A DNA stretch of 22,118 bases from JAZGDL01 sp036477795 (lineage in GTDB: Bacteria; Planctomycetota; Phycisphaerae; UBA1845), in contig JAZGDL010000516.1 in assembly GCA_036477795.1 (NCBI GenBank), positions 1-22,118 on the forward strand. The letters are read 5' to 3'. Each line of letters begins with the position of its first letter. The stretch's first letter is position 1. Of the stretch, positions 13,701 through 21,583 are shown one piece after another. A program made the position numbers and the translations under genes. The notes beneath the pieces are model-generated. The model did not search any database and was not told the origin of the DNA. It worked only from the letters and a program-made list of their open reading frames with translations.

Positions 13701-14326
13701 GACGTGCGTTTAACACGGCGACTCAGGGGTGCTGCATACGGTCGTTCTTCTTCAAGGATCAGGTATACACCCTGGCGACCCAGGGATGCTGCGATGGAAC
13801 GGTTTATAACCTCACGACGCAAGGGTGCTGCCCAATCAGCCCCATCCACCTCGACAAGGTATACAACAAAGCCACCCTCTGCTGCGAACCGGGTGGCTTT
13901 ATCGTTCAAAAGTACCCGATCACCTTTTTTGGGACCACCTGCCTCAGGCGCGTCGCCTACCCGGCGTGGGTGTTCGTATTCGACGGCTGCAGTCTTCCGA
14001 TCAGCCCCGGGTTCAACAAGGACAACCCGGCGGGGGCCGTGGACACCTGGTTTTCCAACTTTACGCGCCCCGGATTGCCCTTGAACTTGGCGTGTGACAA
14101 TCACGACCGATGCTACCAGACATGTAACCCGGCAGCCGGTGCTCGACTAGCCTGCGACACGGCGATGCTGATCGATATGTCGGCGACATGCACCGCGTCG
14201 ACGGCGGGAGCAGCGGTCGTCACGGATTGTTTGAACTGGGCGGGTCGTTATTTTTCCGGCCTGCGCGGGTTCGGCGGGCTGGCGTTCGATTCGCGTCAGA
14301 GACAAGTGTGTCAATGTTGTCCGTAA
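10787..14326 (+). CDS. Large modular lipoprotein: InlB-type repeats, Ig-like domains, Cys-rich repeats and C-terminal phospholipase-A2-like domain
   Basis: The ATG at 10787 has AGAGG about 11 nt upstream; an earlier ATG at 10730 lacks a ribosome site. A lipoprotein-type signal ends at Cys30 (VVLSLGC). Residues 41-107, 118-188 and 195-263 are three divergent InlB B-type repeats (GTEVTLTASPASGWQFDRW and relatives). A polyglycine linker (267-274) follows, then Ig-like domains to about residue 490, two Big-1-like domains (about 500-690), and a carboxypeptidase-regulatory-like domain (VLDTENRPVPGATVTI). Next come a TFPDGSTTG/PPGVRFDPPAQ region and a Cys-rich stretch (about 930-1036) with TQGCC repeats. 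The C-terminal domain carries FDGCSLP and CDNHDRCYQTC, in which His1106-Asp1107 match the phospholipase A2 catalytic motif. The protein is probably at the cell surface. It overlaps the next lipoprotein gene by 13 bp. Lipase activity is inferred only. Confidence 0.85.
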   Translation: MFFIERMNRTGVGRMAHLLLSSAVVLSLGCPFLPQAPPGSFTLTVNVEGQGTVEPSSGSFVAGTEVTLTASPASGWQFDRWEGDASGNANPLAITINANMTITAVFTSEEAPGQPTPTVTLNVDVEGEGRVELDPPGGEYAVGTDVTLTAVAEAGWRFDRWEDGATGSDNPLTLSVNDDTDVGAIFVEEDEPGQVQLTVEVEGNGRVELDPPGGNYDVGTDVTARAIPDSGWQFDEWRGDVTDTNNPLTLTLTEDTEVTAVFSVVSGGGGGGGGEPPSAPLTLEITSPENLTLTNQTTIEVTGTVSDSDATVTVNGVAAAIVSGTFTASNVPLNEGTNVVAATARRGADVETANVTVIRDTTAPNVAIEFPTNGLVLSDTTITVVGSVNDIVVGTVNQENCSVTVQGPFGTVGADITNRTFIVQNLQLVPGPNTITATATDSAGNTGTPVSVTVTQQAVAGQQILLFGGNNQSGVAGQTLDNPVMVQTVDPDGNPLAGRFVTFRVVRNNGTLTPAGGPSRSGGNGDQGSDTVTVQTDVDGFASINWTLGNRAGVGNNRLEVSAIGFAAPTLICASATSGDCAMLAPVAGETQVGPVGEPLTRAFEIVAFDAGGNRCANAPITFTVDMGGGNFDGPNSITVETNADGMAAVTLTLGPDAGINNNVVSATFPGLTELPVVFTASAVNAGSASQTTFTGMVLDTENRPVPGATVTIEDSDPAIQTTTDDEGLFTLTQVPSGRQHLFVNGATSTRPGVWPFLEFAVDVVSGVQNTLGMPIFLPELDGDAFLTVGGSDVDLSMSGVEGFSVKIFANSVTFPDGSTTGSMGVTQVSSDQVPMPPQGGAAPPWVGTLQPPGVRFDPPAQVTAPNSLGLPPGQIVDMFSFDHDLNQFVGIGTGTVQADGATIVSDPGSGIRKSGWFFDCPPPPPPNCTCACDDNDDCTADTCSGPPNCVCSHTLLPGPGPSAGPTACCSGRAFNTATQGCCIRSFFFKDQVYTLATQGCCDGTVYNLTTQGCCPISPIHLDKVYNKATLCCEPGGFIVQKYPITFFGTTCLRRVAYPAWVFVFDGCSLPISPGFNKDNPAGAVDTWFSNFTRPGLPLNLACDNHDRCYQTCNPAAGARLACDTAMLIDMSATCTASTAGAAVVTDCLNWAGRYFSGLRGFGGLAFDSRQRQVCQCCP

Positions 14327-15585
14327 TTGCTCACCACAGAGTTTGGGCATTGCTGCCGGCCGGAGTTCTGCTTTCCGGCGGCTGCGCCGCCGACGAAAGC
14401 GGTCGCTCGACCCAAGTGTCGCCGACTCGTGACGGGGCACCCGTGGCGCTGTCGTCCGAACCGGCGCCGGAGAGTGCGAAAGGCGTGGTGGCCCGTGGCC
14501 TTCGTGTGGTCTGGGAGCGAGAGTGCGGCGCAGGGGAGTATTGGTACACGTTGTCGTCTGTGGCGGTCGGGGTCGAAGGCGAAATCGTCATGGCGGCCAT
14601 CGCCCTCGATTCCCAGGCGAGCCCGCCGGAAAACCACGTGCTCCTCTGGCGGATCGACAAGACCGGGACGGTCATTGACACGCTGAAAATTGCCAAGCCG
14701 GCGGTAGACGGTCGCGGCCAAGCGTTGGACGTGTCGTTGTCTGAAGGGGTTCAGGTCCAGGTTCTGCCGAACGGCGAGATGGTGCTGGCCATCGGTTTCG
14801 TTGAGGGACGCCCCTGGCTGGTCCGCCTCGATCGCCATGGCCGTCAGCTCATGTCGAAGGAACTGCTGGGGCCTGACCGCCGGGTCACCATCAAGAAGAT
14901 GGTTCCCAGATCAAACGGGCACTTCGTCTTGCTGGGTCACGAGCGGCTGGACACATTTGCGATGGAAGTGGATGCCTTGGGCAACGTGGTTTGGGAGAAC
15001 ATTCGCGACCGAGGCGAGATGGATTTCGCGGTGGACGGTGTGTCGACCGACGATGGCGGATTCGTCGTTATAGAGAATTCGGGGCAATACAACATGCTCG
15101 GGGTGGGCCCATCGTCGGTTTGGGTATCCAAATATGACGCGCGTTGGGCATTGCAGCGAGAACTACGGCTGGAGGGGCGACACGGAAGGGTGACCAACAC
15201 TCCGGGCGGTCGCATCGCGCTGGTTTATAACCGGAGCACCTCCGTCGATCAAGACATTTACGTGGAAACATTCGATCGGTCGTTGGAACGCGTGTCGCAA
15301 ACGCGCGTCCTTCAATCGCAGCAAGGCCTGTCACCATTTTCCGTCGGGTCATGTCCGGGAAGCGGGTGCATCGTTGGCGGCGGCAAGCACGACAAGCTGT
15401 TTCTCTGCCGCATGGACGACAACGGGAACGTGGTCTGGCGGTTCTGGGGCGAGCAGATGCCCCAATCAATCGATTATGAGTTGTTGCTCGAAGGTGACAA
15501 CATCTTTGTCGCGTCGTCTGTTTTTGCGAAGGGCGAGGGCGGGTATCACAAAGTTGTGAAACTGGTCAAGTTTTCGGAGGAGTAG
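14314..15585 (+). CDS. Lipoprotein with beta-propeller-like repeats
   Basis: The ATG at 14314 overlaps the preceding gene by 13 bp, suggesting translational coupling; upstream codons in this frame lie inside that gene. The N terminus MLSVIAHHRVWALLPAGVLLSGGC is a signal with an imperfect lipobox ending at Cys24. The 423-aa mature region has repeated blade-like units of alternating hydrophobic strands: WRIDKTGTVIDTLKI, LVRLDRHGRQLMSKEL, MEVDALGNVVWENI with STDDGGFVVIE, and CRMDDNGNVVWRFW. These resemble secreted beta-propeller repeats in which a D-x-x-G-N-V-V-W turn recurs. No catalytic residues were recognised. The overlap suggests it works with the phospholipase-like lipoprotein, perhaps as a binding or anchoring partner; that is inference. 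Confidence 0.8.
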   Translation: MLSVIAHHRVWALLPAGVLLSGGCAADESGRSTQVSPTRDGAPVALSSEPAPESAKGVVARGLRVVWERECGAGEYWYTLSSVAVGVEGEIVMAAIALDSQASPPENHVLLWRIDKTGTVIDTLKIAKPAVDGRGQALDVSLSEGVQVQVLPNGEMVLAIGFVEGRPWLVRLDRHGRQLMSKELLGPDRRVTIKKMVPRSNGHFVLLGHERLDTFAMEVDALGNVVWENIRDRGEMDFAVDGVSTDDGGFVVIENSGQYNMLGVGPSSVWVSKYDARWALQRELRLEGRHGRVTNTPGGRIALVYNRSTSVDQDIYVETFDRSLERVSQTRVLQSQQGLSPFSVGSCPGSGCIVGGGKHDKLFLCRMDDNGNVVWRFWGEQMPQSIDYELLLEGDNIFVASSVFAKGEGGYHKVVKLVKFSEE

Positions 15586-15723
15586 GTGTCCGGGCGGCTG
15601 ACATGGCCGCCGGGGCGATTTTGATAATCGAGATGGGTCGCAGGACCACGAGCTGATGTAATGAACCCTGAAACACGCGTGAAAACCATGATTCGACGAA
15701 ATCCGCGTCCGTGGAGTCAAGAC

Positions 15724-18700
15724 ATGAAGGGCACAGTCCGATATTGGACAACCGTTGTGCTGTGGTCAGCAATGCTCCTGCAATGCACGGCAGTGCTGGG
15801 GCAGGGGCTGGACGTCACCGCACCCGACACGTTCGTCACGCTCGGCGATTCAACGCAATTGACGGTGACGCACGAAGAGGGCGGCGCGATTGACGATCTG
15901 ACCTTGGCCGACACCGGCACCATCTATCTATCGAGCAATGAGACCGTGGCGGAGGTCGACGCCGACGGCCTGGTGACGACTCTCACCGCCGGTGCGGTCA
16001 CCATCGACGTCATCAACGGCGACGTCAGCGACGAGGCACGGGGGTTTCTGACGGGCCAGATCGATCTGGTCGTGGGCCCGCCCGGCGACCGCGACGGCGA
16101 CGGTCTGCCCGACGACTACGAAGATGCGAACGGGCTCGACTCCGCGGATCCGACGGACGCGGGGATCGATTCGGACGGTGACGGGCTGACCAACCTTGAC
16201 GAGTTCGGTCGCGGAACCGATCCCAACAACCCCAACACCGACGGCGACGCTCAGTCCGACGGTGAGGAGGTCAACGGCGGGTCCGACCCGCTGGTTCCGG
16301 ACGTCTTCGGTGGTCTCGACGAAACCTGCACGGCCAGCGTCCTGAACCGGACAGTTCGGGTCAATCCGGACGGAACATTTTCGTTGCAAAACGTGCCGAC
16401 CAACCAGGGGTTGGTCAGAGTGCGCGTGGTGTGTGACCGAAATGGACTGTTGATCGGTGGGTTCTCCGATTTCTTCCTGGCGGAACCGAACTTTGCCGTC
16501 GATCTCGGGTCGATCGTGCTGGGCCCGATTCCGCCGAGCGTGGAATCGCTCGCGGTATCGGCGGAACCGCCGACGCTGAACAAAACCGGTATGACCAGTC
16601 AACTGACCGTCATGGCCATGATGTCGGACGGCACCCAGCGCGATGTTACCGGCAGCGGTAACGGCACGAATTACGTCACCAGCAACCCGGCAGTGGCGAC
16701 TGTTGACGATAGCGGTCTGGTGACCGCGACGGGAGGGGCGGTCGCGATCATCAGCGTGACCAACGACGGTGTGTTCGCGGCTGTGCGCGTGACGATGGCC
16801 GTCGGCGACGACTCCGATCTGGACGGCCTGCCGGACGACTATGAACGCGCCAACGGGCTGAACCCGGATGACCCCACCGACGCCGCCCAGGATCCGGACG
16901 GCGACAATCTGACAAACCTTGAAGAATTCAATGCCGGCACCGATCCCAACGTCGCCGACACCGATGGCGACGGGCTTCGAGATGACGCGGAGCTGACCCT
17001 TGGCACGAGCCCATTCATCGGAGACACCGACGGCGACCTTATTCTGGATGGCGAAGAGGTGGTCAGCGGCCAAGATGGGTTCGTCACCAATCCGCTGCTT
17101 GCGGACACGGATGGGGACGGCCTTCCGGACGGTTTGGAGATTCGATTGGGGCTCAACCCCACCACACAGCAGACCACGCCGGGCACACTCGACGGCGATG
17201 TAGACAGCGACGACGACCTGCTCAGCAACCTCGATGAGCTCGACCTCTTCACCGACCCGGGCAACCCTGACACCGACGGCGACGGGCTCACCGATGGGCA
17301 GGAGGTGGCCGCGGGCACAAACCCGCTGGTGCCCGATACCGATCTGCCCATCGTGGCGATTACTTCGCCCGAGGACGGGTCCACGTTCATCGAAGGCGAA
17401 GTGATTCGCGTGATGGTGGTGGCCATCGGGGTGGGCGGGCGGCCAACGGTAGAATTGATGGCCAGCTCCGGCGAGACGTTCATCGACAACGACGCACCCT
17501 TCGAATTCGATTTCACGATTCCCGGCCAGCTGCCACAAGTAACGCTGACCGCCACCGCGACCGACGAGTTGAATACGCGCACATCGGCACCGGTGACGAT
17601 CAATATCATTCCCGACCCGGGCACGACCGTTGTCGGTACGGTCCGCGATTTGAACGAGAGTCCCGTTGCAGGTGCGACGCTGACCACCAACGGCAACGTC
17701 GTGGGCCTGAGCGAGGCGGACGGTACGTTCTCCTTGGCGAATGTGCCCACCATTCTAGGCGACATCATCGTTCAGGCGACCGTTGAAGTTGAAGGCGTGA
17801 TGTTGAACGGACGATCGGCGCCGGTGCCTCCGGTTGCCGAGGGCGTGACCGATGTCGGCGTGATCGTCGTTCAGGAACGGATCGGCATTCTCCTGATCGA
17901 GGATCAAGGTGGTTTCGCCACACCTGCCTCGAATCTCGTCCAGAATCCGTCGGCATCGGGAGGTGACGAGGGTGACCCGGGGATCGGCGCCGAGGACGTG
18001 TTGTTGGCGGACGGCCACCAGGTCACGGTAATCGTCGAAGAATTCGACAACGGGTATGCCAATCTGCTCGACCTGGAGTTTCTGAACAACTTCGATCTGG
18101 TCATCTGGGGCGCTCGCGGCGCCGGGTTCGGAACTGTCACGCCCCAGCCGGTGGCGGACAATCTCGAAGCCTACATTCAGGGCGGAGGTAATCTGCTGGT
18201 GACCGGCTACGACACCATCGGCAGCCCGACGGATTCAATACTGGCGACGCTGGTCCGGGCGGTGAATCCGGGGGACCTGGTCAGCCGCGACCCGAATTGG
18301 GCGACAACGGACGTGGACAACTTCATCCTGAACGGACCCTTCGGTGATTTTCGCAACCTGACCTTTTCGCACATCGGTTACGACGACGACTTTCTAGTCC
18401 CAGATACGGCCCGCGGGGCGATCATACTGGCCAACACGCCCGGAGTAACCGCGAGAGTTATTTTCACGGACCTGCCCGCGCCGGGCGGAACGGTCGGCTA
18501 CTGGAATGGTGGCGTCTCTGGTACGACGACCAACGCCCAGCCGGACTTTAGCAGTGGATTCGCAGCGTGCATGGACGACCCCAACACCTGCCCGGTTCCG
18601 ATGCTCATCTTCCGCAACTGGGCGGCGGGGGCACTGTTTGGGTTCTCCGGCGGCAGCCCCGGGCGGTCGAGCGCCGACGTTGCCTCGTTGACGAGCGGAC

Positions 18701-18810
18701 TTGGATCGAATCGCCCCGGCGCTCAGTCGGATGAGTCGCAGATCGATCCGCGTCTGAAAGAGGAGATCATCCGCATACAGCAGATTCTCTTCGGCGAAAA
18801 TCCAGGCTAG
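15724..18810 (+). CDS. Exported protein with Big-2, thrombospondin type-3 repeat and ThuA/GATase-like domains
   Basis: The ATG at 15724 is chosen because GGAG lies 7 nt upstream and it begins a clean signal peptide (MKGTVRYWTTVVLWSAMLLQ, cleavage near AVLGQ). ATGs at 15661 and 15688 would add 21 or 12 residues. Domains: Big-2-like (about 29-114), first TSP3-like calcium-binding repeats (122-194, DRDGDGLPDD, DSDGDGLTNLDEF), second Big-2-like (272-360), second TSP3 block (361-539, several DTDGDGL units), Ig-like (about 541-635), carboxypeptidase-regulatory-like (about 636-695), and an alpha/beta C-terminal region (from about 720: IGILLIEDQGG, FDLVIWGARGAGF, GGGNLLVTGYDT) resembling ThuA/class-I glutamine-amidotransferase-like folds. 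The Asp-rich repeats should bind Ca2+ outside the cell. No sortase, PEP-CTERM or T9SS tail is visible. The gap of 138 bp from the preceding gene is compatible with an operon. Confidence 0.85.
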   Translation: MKGTVRYWTTVVLWSAMLLQCTAVLGQGLDVTAPDTFVTLGDSTQLTVTHEEGGAIDDLTLADTGTIYLSSNETVAEVDADGLVTTLTAGAVTIDVINGDVSDEARGFLTGQIDLVVGPPGDRDGDGLPDDYEDANGLDSADPTDAGIDSDGDGLTNLDEFGRGTDPNNPNTDGDAQSDGEEVNGGSDPLVPDVFGGLDETCTASVLNRTVRVNPDGTFSLQNVPTNQGLVRVRVVCDRNGLLIGGFSDFFLAEPNFAVDLGSIVLGPIPPSVESLAVSAEPPTLNKTGMTSQLTVMAMMSDGTQRDVTGSGNGTNYVTSNPAVATVDDSGLVTATGGAVAIISVTNDGVFAAVRVTMAVGDDSDLDGLPDDYERANGLNPDDPTDAAQDPDGDNLTNLEEFNAGTDPNVADTDGDGLRDDAELTLGTSPFIGDTDGDLILDGEEVVSGQDGFVTNPLLADTDGDGLPDGLEIRLGLNPTTQQTTPGTLDGDVDSDDDLLSNLDELDLFTDPGNPDTDGDGLTDGQEVAAGTNPLVPDTDLPIVAITSPEDGSTFIEGEVIRVMVVAIGVGGRPTVELMASSGETFIDNDAPFEFDFTIPGQLPQVTLTATATDELNTRTSAPVTINIIPDPGTTVVGTVRDLNESPVAGATLTTNGNVVGLSEADGTFSLANVPTILGDIIVQATVEVEGVMLNGRSAPVPPVAEGVTDVGVIVVQERIGILLIEDQGGFATPASNLVQNPSASGGDEGDPGIGAEDVLLADGHQVTVIVEEFDNGYANLLDLEFLNNFDLVIWGARGAGFGTVTPQPVADNLEAYIQGGGNLLVTGYDTIGSPTDSILATLVRAVNPGDLVSRDPNWATTDVDNFILNGPFGDFRNLTFSHIGYDDDFLVPDTARGAIILANTPGVTARVIFTDLPAPGGTVGYWNGGVSGTTTNAQPDFSSGFAACMDDPNTCPVPMLIFRNWAAGALFGFSGGSPGRSSADVASLTSGLGSNRPGAQSDESQIDPRLKEEIIRIQQILFGENPG

Positions 18811-18979
18811 TCGTCGATCCGAACTGCTCGGCCATGGGAGTGGGAAGAACGATGATGGGACCGCTGACGGCGAATCGTTCGTGCCGTTGGCGACCGATAC
18901 GACCGCGACATCGGTGTCCTTGCGCGCCGCCGAGATTCCGGGAGGCGATGTGGGGACGGCTCGACTTCGGCGCGTTCCA

Positions 18980-19002
18980 ACACGCCTTCGCCGGTGGCGT
19001 GT
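18980..19002. terminator. Hairpin between convergent genes (weak terminator candidate)
   Basis: acacgcc and ggcgtgt form a 7-bp stem with a 9-nt loop in the 245-bp spacer between the convergent TSP3 protein and recombinase genes. No T-tract follows. Nothing else recognisable lies in 18811-19055. Confidence 0.3.
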
Positions 19003-19055
19003 GATGCGAAGCGGGTTTCAGTAGGAACCGCCGTGGCCGGGCATAGGTCAACGAC

Positions 19056-21014
19056 TCATGCAGCCGCTTCGTCCCGCGGCTGAACCCTTATTGGCTCTCC
19101 AAGGATACGCTGCCTGCAGTCCCATTGGAGTTGAAAAACGGCGATTGCGGCCGCAACTCGTTGATGTGTCTCGTTGTAGGATTTGCATGCAAAACCTTCC
19201 ACGAGACACATCCGCAGTTTGCCGGCGTCGACGGTCGATGGCAGGCTGATTTCCAGCTCAACGTCGCGGGTTTCGAGGTCCACGACGAGCCGGCTGATCA
19301 GAGCCTGCAATAGCTGCCGCAGGGTTGCCGGCGGGGCGTCAACCAACATGTTGGCGAGGTCATGGATGGCGGCCACAGTCTGGTCAACGATTTCGCTGAT
19401 GGCTTTGTCATCTGTCGGCTTGACCGACTCGCATCGGCTGATCCGCTCGTTGACCGACCGCAGCCGAGCCTGCAGCGCGCCGATCTCGTCATCGAGCAGG
19501 TCTTTCATTTCAGGATCGAAGCGATCGATGATGAGCTTCAATTTGCCGCGGATCGTGTCACGCTCCTGTGCGAGCTTGCCGAGCTGGGCGTTGTCCCGAC
19601 TCGTGGCCTCAAGCTCGGCGCGCACACGCGACTCAATCCGGTCTCGCAAATCGGGAAGACCGAGCAAGGTCTGCTTGACGGTTTCGAGGATTGCCTGTTC
19701 CAGCGGGTCGGCCGGTACCATCCGTCGCATCACCGAGTCCGCATCGGGGGCGGAATACGCTCGATTGACTCGGTAGTAACGCCGCTTCGATCCCCGCTTG
19801 CCGGTCGTGATCCCGGTCATCGGTTCGTCGCCCTGCTTTGAGTGAAGGATGCCCTTCAAGAAAAAGCTGCTGTCAAAATGCCGGTCCCGATTCGGTTTAG
19901 GAACATGCTCGCCGGCCTGACCGTCAAGGTAGGTCTTCTGACGGGCGGCGGCGATCTCACGAACCTCAGGTTCGATCAGCTCCGCAAGTCGGGGATGATC
20001 CTGGTACCGCCAATCCGATTCTGGACGTGTCTGGAGAGCAGGGCGTTTGCGGTTGCACAGCTCGCTCGGATCGACCTCGACCGGGAGCGGGCAATCGTCG
20101 GAGCGTTTGTGATAGACGGCGGAGGTGAATCGGTTGGCGATGCCGCGTCCGAGGTAGATCGGATTGCGGAGGATTGCTCCGATCGTAAACGTGGTCCACT
20201 TCTTGCCATTTGGCGACGGGATACCGGCATCGTTGAGCTCCTTGGCGATCCGATATCGACCCAGGCCGTCCACATAGTGTCGCCGATACATTCGACGAAG
20301 GGTCTCAACGCATCGGTCGTCACCCGGGATGAGAACGATCCGCTCCTGTTTCTGTTTGATGTAGTGGTTGGGCACGCCGGATTCTTCGTTGGCCCCGAAG
20401 TCCCGAATGATTTCATAAGTCTCCGGCCGCAACTGAAGCTGTCGACCGTCCGGCAAGTTTCGGATGATGTGGAGCGGCGTTTCGTCCGGAGCGACGTACA
20501 GCCGATCGATCCCGTAGGGCGGCCTGCGACAATAAGGAGACCGGCCGCCCAGAATGGACGACATCGATCCGCGCGCTGAACCGAAGGAGATGGACCGAGC
20601 AGCCGCCTGGTCGACGCCGGCGTTGAAACTGGTCTCAAGCTCGCCTACCCAGCCATCGGCATTGCGTCCGGTGGCGTACAAGACCTTGATCCCTGCCGAG
20701 TTGAGGATCCATTCAAGGTGATGAACGTGTTTGATGCCGGCACGGGTGAGGCGGCTGCTATCCTGGACCACGAGGACGTCAAAGTCGTCAGCCCTTTCTT
20801 TCCGCTCAATCAGTTGCGGTATGTCGTCACGGGCTCCCGGCAGCGATCCCGATACGCCTCCAAGCACGACCTCGTCCACGTACACGAGCCCATGCTCGCG
20901 CGCAAACGCTTCGAGCACTCGACGCTGATCGTCGATGCTTGTGTCCGCCTGCCCCCGTGTACTGCAACGCAGCAGACCGATGTAGCGTTTACCCTGTAGA
21001 GCCCGTTGGTCCAT
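19056..21014 (-). CDS. Large serine recombinase
   Basis: It is a site-specific integrase/resolvase of the large serine recombinase type. The ATG at 21014 begins MDQRALQGKRYIGLLRCSTR; the frame is open upstream but that part overlaps the neighbouring gene. The resolvase domain (about 10-150) has catalytic Ser18 in LLRCSTRGQ and the SSRLTR motif (Arg87, Arg90). The recombinase domain (about 165-345) includes LGRYRIAKELNDAGIPSPNG and GAILRNPIYLGRG. The zinc-ribbon position (about 385-410) reads GILHSKQGDEPMTG, where relatives have CxxCG, so the metal-binding cysteines are absent. A long coiled coil follows (about 475-555), then a C-terminal tail from RMCLVEGFACKSYNETH encoded by a 50-bp palindrome. 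At 652 aa it is full length. The overlapping upstream small gene suggests an operon. No attachment sites could be located. Confidence 0.9.
   Translation of the reverse strand: MDQRALQGKRYIGLLRCSTRGQADTSIDDQRRVLEAFAREHGLVYVDEVVLGGVSGSLPGARDDIPQLIERKERADDFDVLVVQDSSRLTRAGIKHVHHLEWILNSAGIKVLYATGRNADGWVGELETSFNAGVDQAAARSISFGSARGSMSSILGGRSPYCRRPPYGIDRLYVAPDETPLHIIRNLPDGRQLQLRPETYEIIRDFGANEESGVPNHYIKQKQERIVLIPGDDRCVETLRRMYRRHYVDGLGRYRIAKELNDAGIPSPNGKKWTTFTIGAILRNPIYLGRGIANRFTSAVYHKRSDDCPLPVEVDPSELCNRKRPALQTRPESDWRYQDHPRLAELIEPEVREIAAARQKTYLDGQAGEHVPKPNRDRHFDSSFFLKGILHSKQGDEPMTGITTGKRGSKRRYYRVNRAYSAPDADSVMRRMVPADPLEQAILETVKQTLLGLPDLRDRIESRVRAELEATSRDNAQLGKLAQERDTIRGKLKLIIDRFDPEMKDLLDDEIGALQARLRSVNERISRCESVKPTDDKAISEIVDQTVAAIHDLANMLVDAPPATLRQLLQALISRLVVDLETRDVELEISLPSTVDAGKLRMCLVEGFACKSYNETHQRVAAAIAVFQLQWDCRQRILGEPIRVQPRDEAAA
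19163..19212. repeat. 50-bp near-perfect palindrome in the recombinase 3' end
   Basis: The two 25-bp arms match except for 3 pairs. The outer gatgtgtctcgt/acgagacacatc is perfect, and the centre is tttgcatgcaaa. It lies in the coding sequence, about 110 bp from the stop codon of the recombinase. Both strands encode nearly the same peptide here (MCLVEGFACK on the minus strand, MCLVVGFACK on the plus). Candidate roles are a recombinase binding or attachment site, or an inserted palindromic repeat. Confidence 0.75.
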
Positions 21015-21240
21015 CTCGCTTTGTCTTCTCTTTCTCCATGACCCGGCGGACGACGTCCGCCAGAAACAGGTCCGTCGCCACGTCCAACCGTTTCGAGTCG
21101 GCTTCACTGAGCTTCCCGAGAACCAACTTCATCGTTGGCGGCGTCCGCTGGCTGGCGTTGCGATCGCCCTTTTCTGAGCGTGAACGTCCCGATCCAGCGG
21201 AAACCGGTTGACGTGGCTCATTCCCATTCGCCGTTTTCAC
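20989..21240 (-). CDS. Small basic protein upstream of and overlapping the recombinase
   Basis: The start chosen is the GTG at 21240, preceded by AAAAAAGGAG with 6-nt spacing, a strong ribosome site; a TTG at 21321 would lengthen it but lacks such a site. The 83-aa product has a Ser/Arg/Lys-rich, probably disordered N-terminal half (VSAGSGRSRSEKGDRNASQR). A predicted helical C-terminal half follows (MKLVLGKLSEADSKRLDVAT, DLFLADVVRRVMEKEK). Its 3' end overlaps the recombinase start by 26 bp, so the two are probably translated together. I recognise no family. A DNA-binding or recombination-directionality role is possible from position and charge only. Confidence 0.6.
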   Translation of the reverse strand: MKTANGNEPRQPVSAGSGRSRSEKGDRNASQRTPPTMKLVLGKLSEADSKRLDVATDLFLADVVRRVMEKEKTKRDGPTGSTG

Positions 21241-21336
21241 TGGTGACTCCTTTTTTCGATTTCTGTTTTTTTTCGCCGTCGTGGTCGCCCGCAGTCGAGG
21301 TTTCGTACGCGGCGTTTGCAACCGTCGAAACCGGGG

Positions 21337-21350
21337 CCTATATATATAGG
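21337..21350. promoter_or_regulatory. AT-rich 14-bp palindrome upstream of the recombinase operon
   Basis: cctatatatatagg is a perfect palindrome about 97 bp upstream of the GTG of the small basic gene. It contains TATATA-like -10 sequences on both strands and could be an operator or promoter for the recombinase operon. No well-spaced -35 is evident. Otherwise 21241-21583 holds nothing I recognise. Confidence 0.35.
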
Positions 21351-21583
21351 ACTGACCGCAAGCGACGATGTGGCTCCGACGTCGCGACCGCGTCGGTCGC
21401 TACCCAAATGTTCCAACGGCGCGGGTGCTACATGATGCGAAGCGCTGCGAAGTTGTCCGAAGCTCTGGGCGCGTAAGCCTATGAAGACGAATGGTTTACG
21501 AGGAAAACCGCCGTTGGCGCTCTTGTACGCAGGATGCACGGTTAGTCTCCCCCCCTCTCCGTTAGATTTCGAGCATCAGTTGT

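Noticed and set aside
15928..17538. 536-aa minus-strand open frame opposite the TSP3 repeats
   Set aside because: Antisense of Asp/Gly-rich repeats yields Val/Gly/Ala-rich text without stops; no start signal.
21536..21575. ggttagtctccccccctctccg as the 3' end of a tRNA (integrase attachment site)
   Set aside because: The T-loop consensus is not intact, and no matching 5' acceptor strand or anticodon arm is found upstream.
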